Below are positions 12,841-22,572 of a DNA stretch of 64,000 nucleotides, one piece after another. A program made the position numbers and the translations under genes. The notes below the pieces were generated by a model. It was not told where the DNA came from and did no database searches. It saw only the letters and a list, made by a program, of their open reading frames with translations. The DNA comes from Arthonia radiata (taxonomy: Eukaryota; Ascomycota; Arthoniomycetes; Arthoniales; Arthoniaceae): the NCBI GenBank assembly GCA_002989075.1, contig PSQN01000006.1:1-64000 (forward strand). The letters are read 5' to 3'. Positions within the stretch are counted from its first letter, which is position 1, and every line of letters starts with the position of its first letter.

Positions 12841-13742
12841 CGTGTTAACAGTCTCAAGAAGAATGATGAGAATACTTCAGGAGGTCGGGCAGGCACGGTC
12901 AGCGATCGAGGCAGGCTTAAATAATATGGAGAGTAGCTGAAGTGAGTCGCGTCGAGATTGTTATATAGGTGCTTGACAGTCAGGCGGGTCACGCAAGCAG
13001 GCTCTGAGATAAGCACTACAGCGACATGATGCATGTGTCCTACAGTAACCTACTTTCGCCGTGGACTGGCCGCATTGGTGGGCGGACGAGGTGCAGTCTC
13101 CTGTCCAATCAGCGGCAGGCAGCGGCACGGCCGTTTGAAGCATGTCAGACGAGGCAACCAGCAGCCATGCCGTGCCAGGCTTTGCCGTAAGAAGTTGTGC
13201 ATTTGACACCCTTCATTTGCGGAGTTAGTATAACACGCGTCGTTTGAAGCTTTGGGTGAAGAGACAACAATACAAGGAATGGGCAAGAGGGCTTGGCGTA
13301 GGAGAAGGGTGTAGAATCTCAAGGCATCTCAACAGTCTACCGTCCGCGCAAGATCCGTGCCATGAAGACCGGGGATGGATCTCATTACTTCGGAGTCACG
13401 ACCGACGGGGTTTCAGCAGCTCGCGTTTCTGACCGAGATTGATTTTGAGACATGATTCCAGTCATTGCACTCGCCTTCGACTATTGACACCGCATTGCAA
13501 TTACTAGATCGTCGGGTATCTTGTGCCTACAACAAGCACACAGACTTCATTCCTGCTCCTGTGTTTCTCCATTTGCTTGCAAACGAGCTGCCAAACGACT
13601 TTGCAAACAACGATTTCGTATTGCGATTTCCGACATGCTATAAGACCATCATCCTCGTCAACCGCTCGTGAGCCTGGCAGTCTGCGCAAAGACAGGAGGT
13701 TTCCCGTAGTCGCAGCTACTGTCAAAGAAAGTTGTATTACCG
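12841..13742. other. Divergent intergenic region
   Basis: About 900 bp between the calpain start (minus strand) and the E2 gene start (plus strand), so it should contain both promoters. The open frames in it overlap each other in several frames and resemble nothing I recognise. Confidence 0.6.
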
Positions 13743-14275
13743 ATGAAGGCCAAACGGTTGGGCAGAGTGAGTCTGCCAGCAGAAACGCATTTACACCGCC
13801 AACTAACCACGATCAATGAAAGGAGCTGCAGAAGGCCCACGAGGGTTTACCGCCAGGTATTACCCTTGTCTCGGCGCCAGACCTCAACCAGTGGGATTTC
13901 GACCTGAAGGTGCTCGACGACAACCCCATTTACGCCAACCAAACGTTCCGACTCCGCATGCGCTTCGGTGACAGGTACCCCATTGATGGGCCAGAGGCGC
14001 ACTTTGTCAACATCTCCGACCCGGACCCTGCGAAGCAGCGGCCGATACCAATGCATCCACACATCTACAGCAATGGCCTCATCTGCCTGGACTTGCTGGG
14101 GACCGGATGGACGCCTGTATCAAATGTGGAAACCATCGCGCTGAGTCTGCAAAGCATGCTTGTAGGCAACCACAAGAATGAGCGCCCAGAGGGCGATGAG
14201 TCATTCTGTCGACGAACAACCCCGGGCATGAGCACCAAAGGCATCAGCTTCATGTACGATGACGACAAAGTCTAA
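13743..14275 (+). CDS. Ubiquitin-conjugating enzyme E2, Ube2W-like
   Basis: A 24-nt first exon (13743-13766, residues MKAKRLGR) is followed by a 56-nt intron with GTGAGT donor and CTAAC branch site, then exon 2 (13823-14275). The product is about 158 residues, a bare UBC fold. HPHIYSNGLICLDLL contains the active-site Cys, followed by TGWTPV. The HPHIYSNG..C motif and the short C-terminal tail match the Ube2W/Ubc16 group better than Ubc4- or Ubc12-type E2s. Ube2W enzymes attach ubiquitin to the alpha-amino group of substrate N termini; that function here is inferred from similarity. The tiny first exon makes the start less certain than the rest. Confidence 0.88.
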
Positions 14276-14574
14276 GCGCCTTGGCTGCTCGACTGTCGAC
14301 AGGAATGGCGATTTTGGAGGGGGAGCAGCACGGTCACGATAATCACGAATAATGACACCATGACCGACAAGCGGAGGCAGATCTTTTGCATAGCGATGGC
14401 GTACCCGGGCGGGACACACCAGACTCTATTTCTAATTCGCACCTGCGAGCAATTCTGAGCGCTGCTTGATTGCAGCTAGGCGATGCTACGTCAAATGAAC
14501 CTTTCTGCCAGCTCCTTTCTGATCAGACAAACTTGCCCCTTGCTTGATAAGTCATCGTAGAGCTACGCACACCA

Positions 14575-14925
14575 ATCGAGTCTCCAGCGCCTCCGGCATC
14601 CCAGAAGCGTTACATCTTGCACCAGATTGAGCGGATGCACCCGCAGCAGGAGGAAGAAACACATAGCTTAGGCAACGATCTATTACACCGCTCCGAAGTC
14701 ACACCGCTCCAAAGAAGACGAATTTGAGTCCTTGGAGATGTTCCGCGAAAGTCTCTTGCTTCACAATATGGCCCGCATTGCCTCTGAAGACTGGCAAACA
14801 ATCCCCGAGTGGCTTGTTGCGTAGCCTCGCCTTAATGCAACTTCAACCGTGCCGACTCTGACTCCGAGTCCAGCCTCGCGAGCGAGTTCGTCTTTGTACC
14901 CTATCAGAGCGGCAGTCAATGGTGA
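14575..14925 (+). pseudogene. Possible decayed gene fragment of unknown function
   Basis: Three consecutive open stretches in different plus-strand frames have coding-like composition. They read roughly QKRYILHQIERMHPQQEEE, then SKEDEFESLEMFRESLLLHN and SEDWQTIPEWLVA, then SESSLASEFVFVPYQSGSQW before a stop. The first frame change coincides with a 16-bp tandem duplication (14685-14700, repeated at 14701). Removing one copy would keep the frame open, so this looks like a recent frameshift. A second frame change near 14815 follows a TAG. There is no convincing ATG or upstream exon. I do not recognise the family. It could instead be chance open frames. Confidence 0.35.
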
Positions 14926-16143
14926 CCTACTGACACACCTGCGCAAGAGCTCGTAGGTTAGGTAACAGTGGTAGGCGCTGAGCGGCGGTGGAGCTATCGT
15001 AGCAGCAGTGGCATTTTCCAGCGCGGGAGCTTCTGCCATTCCAGTGGTCGTGGTATTTGTGAGCCTGCTCCTCCCATGCGCCTCTGAACTGTGAATGAGA
15101 GGCTCTGCTTTGTTGCCATACTAACTTTAATCCAAGACTTGCACACATCGACGGCCGCGCAAGCCAATTGTTTATAGTCCTGAGGGCAACACGCTGTCTG
15201 AATCAGCACTACAGTGTTCGATAAGAGTCGGGGTTCATACGTCGAAACAAAGATACGCGTCCACGGATCATCTGGTGAGAAGCCAGACCTCTCCCAGGCT
15301 GAGCATAGAAACGCTCGTGGTCTCACAAGGCTGCATAACACCCATGATCAAGATGGGAACCCGCCACAAAGTCGGAAAGCTTAATACGAAGACAGAGATC
15401 ATTGTATATGGCTGTCAAATACAAATGTCAGCCTTAGTGCGATTCTACTTGCCGTAGATTATCCCCACCTTGCACCAGTTTACTCGGGATCACTCGTGAC
15501 TGCTCGCCTTCACTTACTCTTATTACTCGTCAACATGTGCGGTATGCGTGTTACAATGTGTGGGAATTGCGATTCATACGAGTACCCCACAAATCGCTAT
15601 TTGACTCCTGCGAATGAAGCGCAACGCGTACCAAGATATACGCGTATGTCAGTTGCTTAAATTACAAATTGTATGAGCTGCCAGTTGGCGGATCATTCAG
15701 AAGCAGGTAAATTGAAGTAGCGTCGATGTATTCAAATCAGAGATGCCCGTAAGTCGCGCCGTCTCAGAGATGCAACCCCAAGACAAGTATTGACCGCCCC
15801 TGAGTTAGAAACTGTCAATTTCCTGGAGCAGTTGAATGGCAGGTGCATCTGCGCTGACGGGTGCCCCTTCTTCTTCGCCAGCAGCAGCCTGGTTTCAAGT
15901 CAACGCTCACGGTTGGCACAGATGTGCTCGAGACGCAGTGAACGGATCTGGGAGCAGTCGCCGTGTTTTAATCGCGATCTTACGAGGCCCCCATGCGGAA
16001 GGTCAGGCTCACACTGCACCAGAGTGACAACGATCACATGTAGCAGCGTGTGGAACCAGTAACTGTCGTGCGCCATTCAAGAGCACGATCATGCTGTGCC
16101 AGCTATCTGGTGCTCTGACTGTGGCAACCCGATATGATATCCA
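14926..16143. other. Gene-poor intergenic stretch
   Basis: About 1.2 kb before the convergent 3' end of the AC40 gene. A 41-codon frame at 15535 (MCGMRVTMCGNCDSYEY...) is the only item with any character, and I cannot support it. No RNA gene is seen. Confidence 0.5.
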
Positions 16144-17464
16144 CTATTCAACTTCTCTCAGCTCTCCGAGACACTTGCGAAGACGCCGACACTTCTCCCT
16201 CAGTATCTTGATGCTCTCCTCCATCAGCTCATCACTGTCCCATTGTCCGGTGCTCTCAATGCTGAAGATAAAGTGATCCCTCTGCCGACCAAGTTTGACT
16301 TTATCCTTGAACTCGTCGTGTCGTAATACCTCTCGGGTCACGGGATCTTTCATAGTATCTTTGACCACCGCCTCGTCTGCTTCCTCTTGGTCTTGCTCGA
16401 TTGCTCCCGCTGCTGCCTCAACTCTGCCCATCTTCCTTTCCATGCCAATCACGCCTTCGGGAAAGCATCTCTGCAATCGTCGAGCCGCCGGCCCCCGAAT
16501 CGGCTCGAGAATGTCGATCGTTGGCAGTAGGCGATAACTTGCTGTTGCTACTGGCGAGAACTTGGCGTGGTCTGCGCCAGTACCTAGATTGGCATGGCAC
16601 ACCAACTCAACCTCGTGACCTGGCCTCAGCTTGTCGAGCAGAACATCCGGATGAACGGGTCGTATTGGATCCTCTTCCGGAAACCATGTTTCTTGCTGTC
16701 CGGTCGGCTTGAACTTTAGATCCTTGGCGTAGATGTGTGCGTGATTGTACAACTCATGGGGATCCGTCACATCCTCTTCAAAAAACTTCTTCTCACCACC
16801 TGGCTTCCAGGAGCATTCCACTCTCATCTCCAGCTGCACGGTGTTGAAGTCTGTCGGCGCATCCTCTCCTCCAGGCCCCACCACGCCGTCCTCTTCGATA
16901 CCGTCTGCACTTGGGCCTGTATCGTCCCCCATACCCTCACTTGGGCCGGCCATGCGTCGCCTTCTTCGCCACCGCAACCAGCGCAGGCCTGTTTTTGAAG
17001 CACGTAGGGGTACGAGGCCCAATCGTTGTGCAAGGATTTCGTCATGGACAATGGAAGTATTCTGGTTCACGAAGACGTCTTCAATGGCCAGCGTGGGGAT
17101 GTCCGCGAGAAGAATGCGCCGCAACGCGTTGGCGAAAGAGGGATCGACTCCAACGAGTGAGAAGACAGCATGGGAAGGGTGGTTCTGGTGGAACTGGATT
17201 GAGACGGCCTGCGACGGTCAATCAACAGCGCGTACATTTCACAACAAAGATGCTTCGCGTACATTGCGAAATTCATCAAGATTCCAGGAGTGATCCTCTC
17301 GGGGATAGTGAAATGGGTAATCTTTCGAGCTGATGTTGTTGACTCGCTCGGCGCCGATCTGAACGGTCTGACTTGAGGATTAGCCTCTCTTTTCACAGCG
17401 ATAAGGAACGTACAAGACAACGAACGTTGCGCTGACGCTGCGCTTCTGACGAAGCGATTGCCAT
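16144..17464 (-). CDS. RPC40: RNA polymerase I and III subunit AC40 (RPAC1)
   Basis: Exons 17464-17414, 17367-17263 and 17208-16144 give about 406 residues. The junction of exons 2 and 3 restores EFRNAVSIQFHQ, and exon 3 begins with SFANALRRILLADIPTLAIE, then NTSIVHDEILAQRLGLVPL. These are the alpha-like dimerisation motifs of AC40. AC40 pairs with AC19 to nucleate assembly of RNA polymerases I and III in the nucleus. The long open frame has no ATG at its left edge, so the two short upstream exons are needed. The start MAIASSEAQRQRN matches the short hydrophilic leader usual in fungal homologues. An acidic Gly-rich insert after the RWRRRRR segment makes it somewhat longer than yeast Rpc40. 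Confidence 0.93.
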
Positions 17465-18106
17465 CCTGTGAGGGTCGGTCTGGTCGGACTGAGAGCACCT
17501 CCAACTTCATGTTTCACTCTCACATGAAATTTCGCGAGCTAGAGTAGCGTCGGACGTTAGCGCGTGCTAGCATTCTTGCGGTTAGTGTTATGTCTAATTC
17601 ACGGATCCGTATCGAAGAGCGTGCTAGCTGAGTCTTCAAACATTATCGATCTCGGCCGTTTTGCATACTCTGGTAGACGGTCATACCTTGCACCAACTTC
17701 ATCCATAGCCCATTTATGGATGTGTCTCGTCTTCCTCGCCGTTGCCCTTGAAAACACTCCACAATAATGGCCCCAACATCCGAAATGCGACTCTCCGCCG
17801 AACTGAGACAGCGGGTCCATGACACGGTGACACAGCCATTCCCATCGCTGGGGCTGCCCGGGCTCCTGTATTAACTTGCCAAGTCTTCTTCCCCTTAGAA
17901 AGAAAGGTACTGTATCTAAGCCGTCCTACGTTAACCAAAATCTCTTTGAGTGTGCGCAGCAGCCCGATATTGATTATGTGTGTATCCCAACTTCACCCTC
18001 TTCTATCCTGAATAGTAATTCCCAGAAGAGGCGTGCGTTCCAAAGCTTTATATCTGCTCTACGATACTGACTTTCTTCGACGAACCTGCGTTAGAAGTAG
18101 CACAAG
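17465..18106. other. Divergent intergenic region
   Basis: 640 bp between the AC40 start (minus) and the small membrane-protein gene (plus). Nothing recognisable apart from presumed promoters. Confidence 0.5.
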
Positions 18107-18424
18107 ATGAGAGTGTCCCCTGCACTACTGGTGATCCCACTTCTCATACTCATATTCGCTGCCACCAGCTTGTTATTGCTCACTTTATACAAACGACGTC
18201 GAGCCAACCAGGGCTATCTACTAGTTGACGCTGCACGACCATGGTATGGTAACCGCGGGTCCGATCACCACTCAGCTATCGGCGGTCGTCACCATCATGC
18301 CGTTGACGACAGCTACGGTGGAGGAGGTTGCGGCTCCGGAGGTGGTGGATTCTCAAGCTCTGATGGCGGAGGCAGCTCGTCAGGTGGTGGGGGTTGCAGC
18401 AGCAACAGCAGCGGCAATGCCTGA
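18107..18424 (+). CDS. Small single-pass membrane protein with Gly/Ser/Cys tail
   Basis: A 105-residue intronless frame with a good start context (ACAAGATGA). Residues 1-27 form a hydrophobic segment rich in Leu, Ile and Ala. It is followed at once by KRRR, so it is a signal anchor or stop-transfer with the tail in the cytosol. A His/Asp-containing linker then leads to a tail of Gly, Ser and two spaced Cys (GGGGCGSGGGGFSSSDGG). I do not recognise a named family. Tandem small membrane proteins with Gly-rich tails do occur in filamentous fungi. A related, apparently damaged gene lies 0.9 kb downstream. Overlapping frames at 18225-18668 are probably shadows. Confidence 0.6.
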   Translation: MRVSPALLVIPLLILIFAATSLLLLTLYKRRRANQGYLLVDAARPWYGNRGSDHHSAIGGRHHHAVDDSYGGGGCGSGGGGFSSSDGGGSSSGGGGCSSNSSGNA

Positions 18425-19346
18425 TCCTTCCGTTGGCAAGCACGCCCTGAAAGCAAGCTTTCACGGAGAAGATGGCTACAATTACGGCTGCTATCCAGGT
18501 TGCGGACCACAACCGTCTCATCACGATGGAGATGCCGGAATGCAACAACCTTACCCACGAGACCAGAATCATAAGTCAGCAAACGTTCGAATTTTTAAAA
18601 CTCCCAACAAAGCCACGTCAACAATAGCCGTTGCTGGTCACGCTTACTCCTTGTCACAACCCAGATAGGAAATCATCAAGACTGGTCATAGGCTCTTAAA
18701 CGAAGCCGGTGGCATAATCAACGAATCTCCTCAACAACAGCTCCATGCATCACTCATATCAAATAAAGGAAATACTTCATGGTGTTCCAGCTCAGATCTC
18801 CTTGTTGCATAATATGACGCAATCACCAGAAAAGCCAGGCAACGCAATTGAGGCTGAGCTGCATATGCCTTTTGCCTCTATTGGGGCTGCTCGCACGGAT
18901 TCCTCAACGCAAGACTGGACCTCTGTCCCAAAGCGGCTGCGCATTCTCTACCGCGCCATGGAAGGGGAATTCATGTCCCCATTGGCCAGATGTTCAAGAG
19001 CTTGAACAGCGCTATGTGTGGGTATCGTGCTATCCAGCTGCTAAATGGGCCATGCCTGGCTGTACATGCTTATCCTACTTCAACTCATGCTAGAAAGCTT
19101 TGTAAGTTTGCTTGCCCATTGTCAATTCCACTATCCGTCGAGCAATCGTTGAACCACACAGCAGCCCCCGTCGAAGTTCCTGAACAGACAGGCTTGCTTC
19201 TCTGAATCAATACACCTCTGAGCGCCCCGCGAGCAGCAAAGATCGCGGTTACAGGCCAAGCGTCCAACTACTACTAACGCTACCAACAAATGAGGTCAAC
19301 GTGAGATCGGTCAATTTTCATCTAAGCGGCCGGCCTGTTGGTGGTG
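18425..19346. other. Intergenic between the two Gly-rich genes
   Basis: 920 bp. An 86-codon frame at 18745-19005 has no recognisable motif and is probably chance. No RNA gene or repeat seen. Confidence 0.45.
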
Positions 19347-19785
19347 ATGTTGGCCTCCATCCCTTCACACGCATTTCCGATCGAAGCCGTTGTCGTACCA
19401 GTGGTAGTGTTCTTCGTTGTTGGACTCATAATACTCTCCACAGAGCCTAAGATCAGCAAATGATGGCGTTCTACCACAGCAAGCACAAGCTCCCAAGCGA
19501 CGCCAGCGACATTAGCATGGTGTGGACAGTGATCGTATCCGCGGCAGCGCGATTATAGCACCCACGACCCGCTTCGAGAATGCGGCCGGAGACCCCGATG
19601 TGCTTCCGAGCTATGAAGAAGCCACGCGCAGCGTTCCGCAAAGTTATCAGCGCTCTGATCGAAGTGATTGCGCAACAGGTAGTGCGATACACAATAGTGA
19701 CGTGGGTTTTGGGGGTATCTTGGGTGGAGGTCATGGTCATGGCGGCGGTAGCGGTGGCGGAGGTCAAGCTGGGGGAGGTATCTAG
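19347..19785 (+). pseudogene. Decayed relative of the small Gly-rich membrane protein
   Basis: The same architecture as the gene at 18107, spread over three frames. 19347-19460 gives a hydrophobic segment (VVVPVVVFFVVGLIIL). A second frame then gives YHSKHKLPSDASDISM, and a third gives DSDRIRG...LPSYEEATR followed by a tail of GGGHGHGGGSGGGG and a stop at 19785. The second change sits at GGTGTGG (about 19519-19525), where one extra TG would explain it. No splice sites join the parts. LPSYEEA resembles the L/PPxY motifs bound by WW-domain ubiquitin ligases, but that is inference. An undetected short intron in the first join remains possible. Confidence 0.45.
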
Positions 19786-20015
19786 GCCAGAGTGTTTGGC
19801 CATATTGTCCAGTAGCAGGTTGTGCCCCACGTCGCGCGATGGCCTCCATTTGCTAGATCATCAGCGAGCATTTCGATTCAGCCGATATATACTTGTACCC
19901 CCTGGACCTGAATGAATTACGTTCATTACAGCAGCTTCAAAGGTACCATTTCGGATCAACTTCGAAAACCGACATGCTACGGTACAGACTGCATCTGGCC
20001 TCATATAGTCTCACC

Positions 20016-21584
20016 CTATTCCGTAAATGAGATCACTTTGACGGACCCTCCCAGCGCCTTTGTCGCGAAGTTGAAGATGGCATATCGATACCCTGTGAAG
20101 TAGCGCCAATCTGTATAGAGCGCAAATGGATTACCCAGCGTCTCAAAAGCCGACCCGTCAGTACTGTACGAGAATTGGGCTTGCTTATTACTGTTCGGTG
20201 GGACAGTCATCGCAACGCGAAGCCATACTTTGCCCTTCATCACGCTTGCTGTACCTCCTACAGTGCCTGTATCCAACGTCGCCCAATTGTTTGCTGAATC
20301 CTGCGTCGCGCCGGTGATCATGCGCACTTGATACGTAGTTCCAGTACGGTAGACTTCAAGCCAGGCCGACTGATCTCGGAAGGCGGCAAATCCCGCACAG
20401 TCTCCGTCTGCCATATTGCTAAAGTCAAGCTGCACGGTTCCCGTTGGGTTGGGCCCGTACGTGCGATGCGTAAGGATGTTGCGAGCCTTGTAAAGGTCAT
20501 TCGTGACCGTTGCTGCGGATAAATTCAAGCCGTTATTGACACTGAACTTGGTGGTGTCAGGGTTGAAGTTCCACTCCCAAGCCGGTGCAAGCGAGGTGCC
20601 TTGAAAGTTGTCTATTCCCGTAAAGGAAGGCACAGGGTGCGCCGCGTCTCCCGGGAAGGGATATGTAGCTCCCCACGTGCCATTGATCTCTGCGAAGATG
20701 GGAAAGCCGTCAGCGCCAAAAGTAATGGGCGCCATAACTGGAATACGCCCTGACGGGTAGTACACTGTGCAGGACATGAAATACCATTGACCATTCGGTG
20801 CTTGTATCAGGCTGCCTTGGTCGGTGACACCCCCGCCGGCCAAAGGTGGACCAATGCTCGACAAAAGAAGCTTGGATGTCCACGGACCCCAGATACTATT
20901 TGATTTCCAGATGAATGTCGCTCCTGAAGGTGAGTCGTCAAGCACGTAGTATATGCCATTGATCTTATACAGACGATTGCCTTCAATGCCCTGATATCCA
21001 CCTGAAGGGGTGCTAAAGACCTGCTGTGTGCGAACTTGACTCAGGCCATCTGATGACAGCTGTGCGATGCTCACGTTGGTATTTCCGTAGACGACATACA
21101 TCGTATCGTCGTCGTCAATCAACAACCCACAGTCATAATAGCAGGTTCCTCCAGGGAGCTTCGATGCCAATATCCAGGGTCCCGTTACACTTGACGCAGT
21201 ATAGATATACGTCTGGTAGAAGCCGATGCAACCAATCCAATACCATTGGTTGTTGCTCTTGCGATAGCGCATTGTCGAGGCCCAGACGCCGCCGACATAG
21301 GCAGGGGTGCCGACCATGTCATATGCTGAGCCGAAGTCGAGATGAGGGATCGAGTGCCCGATAAGTTCACAGTCCACGAGATGGTAGGACTTCAAGATGG
21401 GGGCGCCGGGCGAAAACTGGAAACTAGAAGCAGAGAAGTAATAGGCGCTATCGGGACCTTTGCTGACATCGTTGTCCGGAAAGTCGGAGCAGATGACAGG
21501 ATTATTAAATGTTGACCGCGAATTGGTTGCAGATGGTAGGAGACCGAGTAGAAGCGTCGCAAGGAGAGCATACAATATGAGCAT
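20016..21584 (-). CDS. Secreted glycoside hydrolase family 43
   Basis: An intronless 522-residue protein. Residues 1-21 are a signal peptide (MLILYALLATLLLGLLPSAT). The five-blade GH43 propeller follows. NPVICSDFPDND near the mature N terminus holds the catalytic base Asp, YYDCGLLIDDDDTMYVVYG the pKa-modulating Asp, and QGIEGNRLYKINGIYYV the acid Glu. The C-terminal about 200 residues fit the concanavalin-like GH43_C2 module found on beta-xylosidases (WLEVYRTGTTYQVRM; RYAIFNFATKALGG). The likely role is extracellular beta-xylosidase or arabinofuranosidase acting on xylan fragments. Family does not fix substrate. It lies 11 kb from the GH51 gene. Confidence 0.92.
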   Translation of the reverse strand: MLILYALLATLLLGLLPSATNSRSTFNNPVICSDFPDNDVSKGPDSAYYFSASSFQFSPGAPILKSYHLVDCELIGHSIPHLDFGSAYDMVGTPAYVGGVWASTMRYRKSNNQWYWIGCIGFYQTYIYTASSVTGPWILASKLPGGTCYYDCGLLIDDDDTMYVVYGNTNVSIAQLSSDGLSQVRTQQVFSTPSGGYQGIEGNRLYKINGIYYVLDDSPSGATFIWKSNSIWGPWTSKLLLSSIGPPLAGGGVTDQGSLIQAPNGQWYFMSCTVYYPSGRIPVMAPITFGADGFPIFAEINGTWGATYPFPGDAAHPVPSFTGIDNFQGTSLAPAWEWNFNPDTTKFSVNNGLNLSAATVTNDLYKARNILTHRTYGPNPTGTVQLDFSNMADGDCAGFAAFRDQSAWLEVYRTGTTYQVRMITGATQDSANNWATLDTGTVGGTASVMKGKVWLRVAMTVPPNSNKQAQFSYSTDGSAFETLGNPFALYTDWRYFTGYRYAIFNFATKALGGSVKVISFTE

Positions 21585-22572
21585 TATTACAGGTTACAGG
21601 CATCGCTGCTGGAGAATGCCCGGACATCAAAGATATTTGTCTCTTGCCTCGCGTCGGACGTTCAACATTTATGCTTGAACAATACTTTTCTCATGGCGTC
21701 AAGTGGTCGTCAAGATGTGGGGGCGTAGGGTAAAGGCATGTATAGCAATCAGGCATTGTGTGGGGTTGGATACTACAGTACCTCGAATGCCTTCTGCAAA
21801 GGACAAGTAGCATGAGGCTTGATTTGACGCCATCTTCGAGTAAACGCCTTTTGAGATGGCCGAGCTGTAATTGTCACCGTCGTCAAGCGATTTTAGTCCC
21901 ACAATCCGTTCACGACCCAGGCAGCAAAGCGTTTGAACGACGTTCGATCTTTTGTCTTTCGTTGCTGCCCGCACCGCCATGAGGATATAGGCGACTGTGC
22001 AGTGACGGCAGATAGGGTCCTTCATTGAATCTCGGATCAATGCTATGAGGCAAGCGGAAGCAGTACCACATTAGTACCCACAGGTAGGGTACTGAAATAG
22101 GAGACGAGATTAGGATGGGCCCTCATACTCGGTTTAGAGTGTGACCCTGGAGGCGGCCAGAGTGGTCTTTATTCGGTTGACGGGGCGGAAAGTGATCATA
22201 GCGGACCTCGGGAGGTTGGTTTCGCTCCGACGATGAAGGATCCACGCACCCACAGGATCCCATCCCGTCTCCATGCCTATTCTGTAGGATTACAATTGGC
22301 AACGCGGGTCGCAAATACTCACGGTTTTTGGAAGAGACTAAATATGAAGGGCCGTGCAGCTGCGATGTCAGGAACGCCGACGCCCATCAACGAGGTCCGG
22401 AGCAATCTGGACGCGAGCGAAGGCTTACATGAATGTTGTTGCCGTCTCACCCAACGTGACAAGGCGTTCAGCCCCAACTGTCATGCCTTCCGTAAGCCAT
22501 GAGATGAATGACCTCTCTCCAGCCTTGAGGAAGTCTTCTGACCAGACGCGCACCTCTTTGCATGCAACAAAA
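21585..22572. other. Divergent promoter region, GH43 and ABC transporter
   Basis: 990 bp between the GH43 start (minus) and the transporter start (plus). In-frame ATGs at 22483 and 22504 could extend the transporter N terminus. No recognisable operator seen by eye. Confidence 0.5.

Noticed and set aside
13465-13819. Overlapping 68- and 98-codon frames upstream of the E2 gene
   Set aside because: They lie in the E2 promoter and first intron. The 24-nt exon with consensus splice sites explains the E2 start without them.
15535-15660. Small Cys-containing frame MCGMRVTMCGNCDSYEY, 41 codons
   Set aside because: Too short, no signal peptide, no recognisable motif and no support from neighbours.
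18225-18668. 147-codon frame overlapping the small Gly-rich membrane gene
   Set aside because: It is the +1 shadow of the Gly/Ser repeat region (the repeats read as Val/Ala). The other frame has the signal anchor and better start context.
18745-19005. 86-codon frame between the two Gly-rich genes
   Set aside because: No hydrophobic segment, domain or relation to the flanking pair.
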